This document shows, in pieces, positions 58,051 to 64,000 of a stretch of DNA of 64,000 bases. Under the pieces are notes generated by a model. It had not been told where the DNA came from. It made no database searches and saw only the letters and a list, made by a program, of their open reading frames with translations. Made by a program: the position numbers and the translations under genes. Positions within the stretch are counted from its first letter, which is position 1, and each line of letters begins with the position of its first letter. This DNA is from Culex pipiens pallens (Eukaryota; Arthropoda; Insecta; Diptera; Culicidae): the NCBI RefSeq assembly GCF_016801865.2, contig NC_068939.1, positions 58,074,694 through 58,138,693 on the forward strand, written 5' to 3'.

Positions 58051-59019
58051 TTAAGTTTTATTATTTTTAAATTGTCAAAGTATATTAACAAATAAATTTG
58101 GTTCTGATTATAAAATCAACTCAATTTAAGAGCTTTAACATAATAACTTATGTAGATTACTTCATACCGAACATTAAACAAAATCAAATAGCAGAAATCC
58201 TCCCAAACAAGCTTCATTTTTAGGCCTAGTGGACGCAAACTTCAACGACGGTAACCCTCTTGAAAAGAGACCCGCAGAGAAGTCACAGTTTCCTTGGAGC
58301 GAATCGTGCGGTGTTTTATGAGAACGAGCTGAGGGCGATTTTTGACTCACACTTGCAGCACCAACTGCAGTCGGGCAGTGAGTGAGAAACAAAAAAGTCG
58401 AGACTTATTGTTTTAATGAAAATCCGTACCCCAGTCTCGAACGGCCGGCCCCCTTGGGCTATGCTGTGGTAGTTGAGAGTGTGTCTGTGTAAAGCTATGT
58501 GTGCTCAGAAAGTGGACATACTTTTACACACCACACTCATTTGACTTGGATGCATGATGAATAAGGTGACCGAATCTGCATAAGGATCAGTTTATCCCGG
58601 AAAACATTCAAACAGTAATAACAGAAACTACACAAACAATAACAACAAAATTTCAAAACCTGTAAACTGAGAAAATGTACTATTTAATTTTTAACTTAAA
58701 TTGAGCATTTAAAAAAAATAAAAATAGAAAGTATTTATACAACTTCAGTAAAGTATATTTTTGAAATGTTTTAACAGTAAATCAACTGAAAATTTCAAAT
58801 AGTTTTCGAAAAATAAACTTGCTTTATTTGTTTTTGAGGCATTATAAAAAAGGGGTTACGAATAACAGCTTTGAAAAAGATTTTCAATTTACAGCCTATC
58901 TGCCTCTAGACTACCAAACAACTTAGGTGACAAAATGGTTTTTTTTTTTCATTGGAAAATTTGCAAAAAGTTTTAAAGTGCAGTTTTTGATAAAAAAAAA
59001 ACGTTCAAAAAAATTGGAG
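58051..59019. other. AT-rich DNA with one GC-mixed block
   Basis: The block 58190-58520 is GC-mixed with no coding sign. The remainder is AT-rich. Confidence 0.35.
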
Positions 59020-59480
59020 CCTTCCTCACATTGAAATGCTTTTCAAAATATACACAAAAGGGTGGATTTTTCAGTGTTTTATCAATTCGACTCATTATTC
59101 ATGCCATCAGATTGGGTAGTCAGATCTTCATAAATCAGGACACTTATGTGCAAACAACTTATGATAGGGTTGTCAGATCTCCAATCTTTTGAACACTTTG
59201 GAAAGGTCTTTTGATTACCTATCCAACAGCAGGTCGCATGATAGATCCGGAAAACGTTTTCATCAAAATATCTGAGACCTGGCTTCCAAAAAATGCATAA
59301 ATAACACTTAAGTGCTTGTCAGATCTTTGATCTTTTCAGCTAGTTAAAAAGGTCTTTTGAATCCCTTTCTAAAAATGTATAATATGATTTCTTTCAAAAA
59401 CCACCCTTTTTACAATCTTCCGGACTTTTGTTAAAATCGTTTTTTTTTGCATACTCCCTTTTTACTGAGATATAATGTAT
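59020..59480 (+). mobile_element. Partial GCCTTCCTCAC element
   Basis: Begins AGCCTTCCTCACATTG, then about two diverged 164-bp monomers (GGGTTGTCAGATCTCCAATC; CCTATCCAACAGCAGGTCGC). It ends in sequence similar to 41690-41760. Confidence 0.6.
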
Positions 59481-59527
59481 ATATATAATTGAAATACGCT
59501 TAGAAGCAATTTATCAATAGGTAAATA

Positions 59528-61218
59528 CAGTCATGCCTCGATTTTGCACGCCTCGGTTTTGCACTGCCCCGGTTTTGCACCGTTCAGCGGCCCAGTGCTT
59601 AACTGAAGCACAGAGCTTAAAGTGTTTTGGAATCGGGATGATGTCAGTTATCCATTAAAATTATTATTTCATGAAAATTTTCACAAAAATACGTATTTTT
59701 CCTGTATTTTGAAAATGCATTTTTTTTTTCTCTAAAGAATCCAAAAATATATTGTTATTGCAATATGGGTATCAAATGATCAGGTTTTTTTCATACATTT
59801 TGAATGTAATAACAACATTTCTAGAAAATACTCCAAATTTTCACAAAACTACGTTTTTTTCGAAAAAATACTCAAAATTTAAATTTTGCAATATGGGTAT
59901 CAAACGATCTGGATTTTTTCAAACATTTCGAGTGTAATAACAACATTTTTAGAAAATACTCAAAATTTTCACAAAACTACGTACTTTCGAAAAAAATACT
60001 CAAAATTTCCGTTTTTACAATGTGTGTATCAAACGATCGGGATTTTTTCATACATTTCGAATGTAATAACAACATTTTTTGAAAATACTCAAAATTTTCA
60101 CAAAACTACGTATTTTTGAAAAACTTCTCAAAATTTCAGTTTTTACAATGTGGGTATCAAACGATCGGGATTTTTTCATACATTTCGAATGTAATAACAA
60201 TATTTTTTGAAAATACTCAAAATTTTCACAAAACTTCGTATTTTTGTAAATTTTTTGAAAATTTCAGTTTTTACAATATTGGTATCAAATAATCAAATCA
60301 TTTTTTTTTTCAAAAATACGTAGTTTTGTGAATTTTTTTAGAATTTTCATTTTTTTAATAACTTTTGAAATGTATGAAAAAATTTCGATCGTTTGATACC
60401 CACATTGTAAAAACGGAAATATGAGATTTTTTTTTCGCAAATAAGTAGTTTTGTGAAAGTTTTGAGTATTTTCAAAAAGTATTGTTATTGCATTCGAAAT
60501 GTATGGAAAAATTCCGATCGTTTGATTACCACTTTCTAAAAACGGAAATTTTGAGTTTTTTTTCGAAAATACGTAGTTTTGTGAAAATTTTGAGTATTTT
60601 TAAAAAATATTTTTAGTACATTAGAAATGTATGAAAAACTCCAGATCGTTTGATACCCACATTGTAAAAACGGGAATTTTGAGTATTTTTTTCAAAAATA
60701 CGTAGTTTTGTGAAAATTTGGAGTATTTTCAAAAAATGTTGTTATTACATTCGAAATGTATGAAAAAATCCCGATTATTTGATACCCATATTGTAAAAAC
60801 TGAAATTTTGAAAAGTTTTACAAAAATACGTAGTTTTGTGAAAATTTTGAGTATTTTCAAAAAAATTGCTATTACAATCGAAATGTATGAAAAAATCCCG
60901 ATCGTTTGACACCTTTATTGTAAAAACGGAAATTTTGAGTATTTTTTTTCAAAAATACGTAGTTTTGTGAAAATTTGGAGTATGTAAATACAGGAAAAAT
61001 ACGTATTTTTGTGAAAATTTTCATGAAATAATAATTTTAATGGATAGCTGACATCATCCCGATTCCAAAACACTATAATTTTTTGATGTTTGCATGATTT
61101 TTCGTACGATTAAAGCCAATGTCTCCCATATAGCTAAAATCCCATAAGCTCTGTGCCTCGGTTATGCACGCCTCGGTTTTGCATCCCCCATATGCGGTGC
61201 TGAACCGAGGCATGACTG
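59528..61218. mobile_element. Complete pogo/Tigger-like MITE made of facing satellite monomers
   Basis: CAGTCATGCCTCG (59528-59540) is inverted at 61206-61218, and TA flanks both ends. The next 80 bp are also imperfectly inverted (ACGCCTCGGTTTTGCA). Inside, monomers of about 125 bp (GGTATCAAACGATC...ACAAAACTACGTA) run forward in 59750-60290 and reverse in 60300-60970. CAGT-start ends with TA duplication and CCTCG echo Tigger/pogo termini (recalled). No transposase. Confidence 0.85.
59750..60970. repeat. Satellite monomers (about 125 bp) in two opposed blocks
   Basis: About four forward monomers followed by about five reverse ones, each with CAAAACTACGTA or its complement and GTATCAAACGATC. 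The reversal point is near 60295-60310. Confidence 0.85.
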
Positions 61219-61930
61219 TACATATTAATTATTGGTCATAGTTAAGATTTTCGCTGCAAATTCAGCAATCTTGAGCTCAAAGGACCAAAACAAAGTTATT
61301 TTGGTCCAAAAGCGTTAATTTGGTATATTCTTCAAAATTGCCAACTTTCATGGCTTTTACTGCAGTTCTCACCAAAGACATGTTTTTTTAAATCTTTCAG
61401 GCCTGAGTTCTCAAAAAAAAAAAATATTTTTTAGTTGGTGATGGAAAAATGATCCTGAGGACAATACGAAACTTATAAGCTACTTCCGAAAAAAAAAATG
61501 ATTTTTGAGTCATATATGACTCATCAGGCCTGAAAGGGTTAAGCCATTTTTTAATATTAAAAACCGAAAACAGGAAGCAGGATTTTCTAATAAACCTGCA
61601 TGGATTTGGTCCAAATTCCTGTCGGCAGCTTATTTTTGCCATAGAATCAAATTGATGCACGAATCCTTTTCCAAAACGGATCATTAAATTTTCTACACTA
61701 AAAATGAAATAACTCAGCTCAGAGATGACAAGCTTTAAAGTTCCTTAGACGAAAAGTTTGCAAGATTTTGAAATTTCTTCGTGTATTTAAAAAAAATCTT
61801 CCGCTTTTTAAAAAAATCGTCCAGAGGATTTTTGAACGATTTTTTCGAAATTTCTGTTGTGTGGAAAAATTGTTTCAAACATGTTAAACTACCTTTTTAA
61901 ATGCTCATGAGTCCCCTAAAAGAAGGTCAT
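61219..61930. other. AT-rich spacer
   Basis: It has the palindrome GAGTCATATATGACTC at 61507-61522 and no gene. Confidence 0.4.
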
Positions 61931-63083
61931 CCTTTCGAAACCTCCTTATAGTTACCCCAAACAAAGAGAGTGATGCGTGGGACTTCATGCTTCGTCCTTT
62001 CGATTCTTCGACATCGTCAGTGTGCCATAGTGAGGGACCCCCGGGGCCGCTCTGTGGCACACTCATTTCTTGTGTGGTTGGCCCGGATCGTCGTTGTTTA
62101 CGAACTTGCAAAACCTTTCCTCCCGTACTTGTTGTTGGCCCCAGTTTCTGGCTCTGTCAATGATTGCTTGAGTGGGCCCCAAGATTATATCCGGCGGGTT
62201 CGAGGGACTTTCGAGCTGCTCCAAATATCAATTTCAATCGGTTTTTGTGTCGGGGATTTTGAGGGGGAACCCGTTTGCTCCAAACTGTTTGACAGGTCCA
62301 TTGTTTTTCGGGCAAAAGTTTTGCGCTCTCGACATTTGGTTAATTAATATATGAAATTAAATCCATCAGGCTGACAGTTTGCGGACAAGTTTTGCGTGGC
62401 CAGGACGCACATTTTCCAGCAAACTCATCAGAATAAACTTATGACTTGAAATTTTTCGGGGTGCCCCCCCCATTCACCTGTCTGTCAGTCAGCCGGCAAG
62501 CAAAGGGTGATGAGAGCATTCCGGGAAAGCTTTGGAAAACCCCGGCCATGGTTCGTTGTTCCCTCGAGCGAGCAGCAGCGGAGAGAAGGGCGAGAGTTAG
62601 AAAAAGGATTATGTCAGATATACACATCCCAGAAGAATTTTCCCTGAACGCCCGGCAGAATCGAGTTTGTTGTGCTTCTCACACCCCTTCTGCTGGAGTC
62701 TCGGCTGGTCGTCTGGGGTCTGCCCTCAAACTCAAACCCAGTAAGAATTAAGCACTGAAAATAATCTGATGAGATTATCGTGACTCTCACAAAAGAGAGG
62801 GAGAGAGAGAAAGTTTTTTTCCGTGTATCGGCAAAACAACACTTGCAAACTGGAAGTGATTGGTTCACTTTCCGAACAAGAAGTGCTAACAAGCTTGCCG
62901 GGCCAGGCCACGTGACAGGCCAGGTGAACTTTAGCGATATATTTTTAATTAGCTGGCTTGCGAACCATGTAAGTTCGAGGGATTGGCGTTGGAAAAGTTT
63001 ATTTTTTTGTCTTACTCTTGATGGTGATGGTCTGGTGCAGATGGAAGAAAATGTGCAGAATTGTGGCTGTAAACATGTTGTTC
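61931..63083. other. GC-mixed single-copy-like DNA
   Basis: Long GC-mixed region without element ends. Open frames of 92-125 codons overlap on both strands. A GA-rich microsatellite lies near 62796-62812. No protein feature is recognised, so no gene is called. Confidence 0.35.
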
Positions 63084-63371
63084 GTGGGATACTGTGTTGT
63101 CTTTTTTCGTTTGAAGTGCATATTTTTATATATTTAACAGAAAATTATCGAGCCGAAACAAAAACCTACTTTACCTCTTTGTCAGATATTCATCAGATTC
63201 CACCTTTTCATAAAAATCGTAAACAAAGTGGGATACTGTGTTGTCTTTTTTCGTTTGAAGTGCATATTTTTATATATTTAACAGAAAATTATCGAGCCGA
63301 AACAAAAACCTACTTTACCTCTTTGTCAGATATTCATCAGATTCCACCTTTTCATAAAAATCGTAAAGCCC
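63084..63371 (+). repeat. Tandem duplication, 144-bp unit, two copies
   Basis: GTGGGATACTGTGTTGTC begins at 63084 and again at 63228, and the two units look identical throughout. The unit is a multiple of 3, so an open frame runs through both and shows a 48-residue repeat. There is no other sign of coding. Confidence 0.93.
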
Positions 63372-63408
63372 CCTAAGAGTCCAAAATTTAATTGATAAGT
63401 TTCTTCGA

Positions 63409-64000
63409 GTTTTTTGTTTTTTGTTTTTTTTTGTTTTTTGTTTTTTGTTTTTTGTTTTTTGTTTTTTGTTTTTTGTTTTTTGTTTTTTGTTTTTTGTTTT
63501 TTGTTTTTTGTTTTTTGTTTTTTGTTTTTTGTTTTTTGTTTTTTGTTTTTTGTTTTTTGTTTTTTGTTTTTTGTTTTTTGTTTTTTGTTTTTTGTTTTTT
63601 GTTTTTTGTTTTTTGTTTTTTGTTTTTTGTTTTTTGTTTTTTGTTTTTTGTTTTTTGTTTTTTGTTTTTTGTTTTTTGTTTTTTGTTTTTTGTTTTTTGT
63701 TTTTTGTTTTTTGTTTTTTGTTTTTTGTTTTTTGTTTTTTGTTTTTTGTTTTTTGTTTTTTGTTTTTTGTTTTTTGTTTTTTGTTTTTTGTTTTTTGTTT
63801 TTTGTTTTTTGTTTTTTGTTTTTTGTTTTTTGTTTTTTGTTTTTTGTTTTTTGTTTTTTGTTTTTTGTTTTTTGTTTTTTGTTTTTTGTTTTTTGTTTTT
63901 TGTTTTTTGTTTTTTGTTTTTTGTTTTTTGTTTTTTGTTTTTTTTTTTTTTTTTTTTTTTTTGTTTTTTGTTTTTTGTTTTTTGTTTTTTGTTTTTTGTT
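63409..64000 (-). repeat. (TTTTTTG)n heptamer array running off the window
   Basis: Same 7-mer as at 43.6 kb, on the opposite strand, about 80 units in view. A run of roughly 28 T lies at 63935-63962. The array continues past the right edge. Confidence 0.97.

Noticed and set aside
62780..63376. 198-codon plus-strand gene with 48-residue repeat
   Set aside because: The repeat is the 144-bp DNA duplication in AT-rich sequence; the frame starts in a GA-rich stretch and has no domain.
63409..64000. Telomere repeat
   Set aside because: The heptamer TTTTTTG is not a known arthropod telomere motif, mosquitoes are not expected to have short-repeat telomeres, and an internal inverted copy exists.

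Overview
This is eukaryotic nuclear DNA from an insect, most likely a culicine mosquito (Culex or close kin). The clues are a compact spliced gene with a TATA box and an ACAGT-type initiator, tRNA-derived SINEs with GATTTT tails, and dense MITE-type transposons with hAT, pogo-like and foldback ends. The base composition is AT-rich with scattered GC-rich islands. There is no operon, ribosome binding site, rRNA or CRISPR. The species call is an inference from repeat style and was not tested by a search.

Genes are few. The only complete genes are a head-to-head pair of nearly identical 116-residue secreted proteins rich in Trp, Ala, Asn and Pro, at 27872-28222 (minus) and 28915-29326 (plus). They form the arms of an imperfect 1.6-kb palindrome with a shared 0.5-kb divergent promoter region. 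The plus copy has a 61-bp intron inside the signal-peptide codons. The minus copy lacks it exactly, although its promoter and 5' UTR are retained. Two small minus-strand exon candidates were found. One is a 93-bp internal exon at 388-480 with strong splice sites. The other is a terminal exon at 49582-49689 with a stop codon and a downstream polyadenylation signal. They suggest that much of the window is intron or intergenic DNA of larger genes.

The rest is mostly non-autonomous transposons, often nested. Left part (0-19 kb): palindromic elements, a TA-flanked MITE, GC-rich islands that may be conserved regulatory DNA, and a degenerate pogo-like element (12.4-15.3 kb) carrying a hAT MITE, a MITE with a tRNA-like core and a second pogo-like MITE, with a SINE inserted at its right edge. 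Middle (19-27.6 kb): an element containing a 4.2-copy, 729-bp tandem array, then an element with GCCTTCCTCAC ends interrupted by three separate insertions, two with perfect 8-bp target duplications. After the gene pair: a TIR element holding gene-like sequence, a LINE 3' end, a Tc1/mariner-like end, and foldback elements. At 39.8-42.1 kb another GCCTTCCTCAC element contains about ten 164-bp monomers in a 493-bp higher-order pattern. At 43.6-44.7 kb lies a 1-kb (AAAAAAC)n array; its reverse complement recurs at the right end (63.4-64 kb). At 59.5-61.2 kb is a complete pogo/Tigger-like MITE built of facing satellite monomers.

No transposase or reverse transcriptase reading frame is intact, so every mobile element here appears non-autonomous or dead. 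Several element families carry internal tandem repeats, which is the strongest recurring pattern outside the gene pair.
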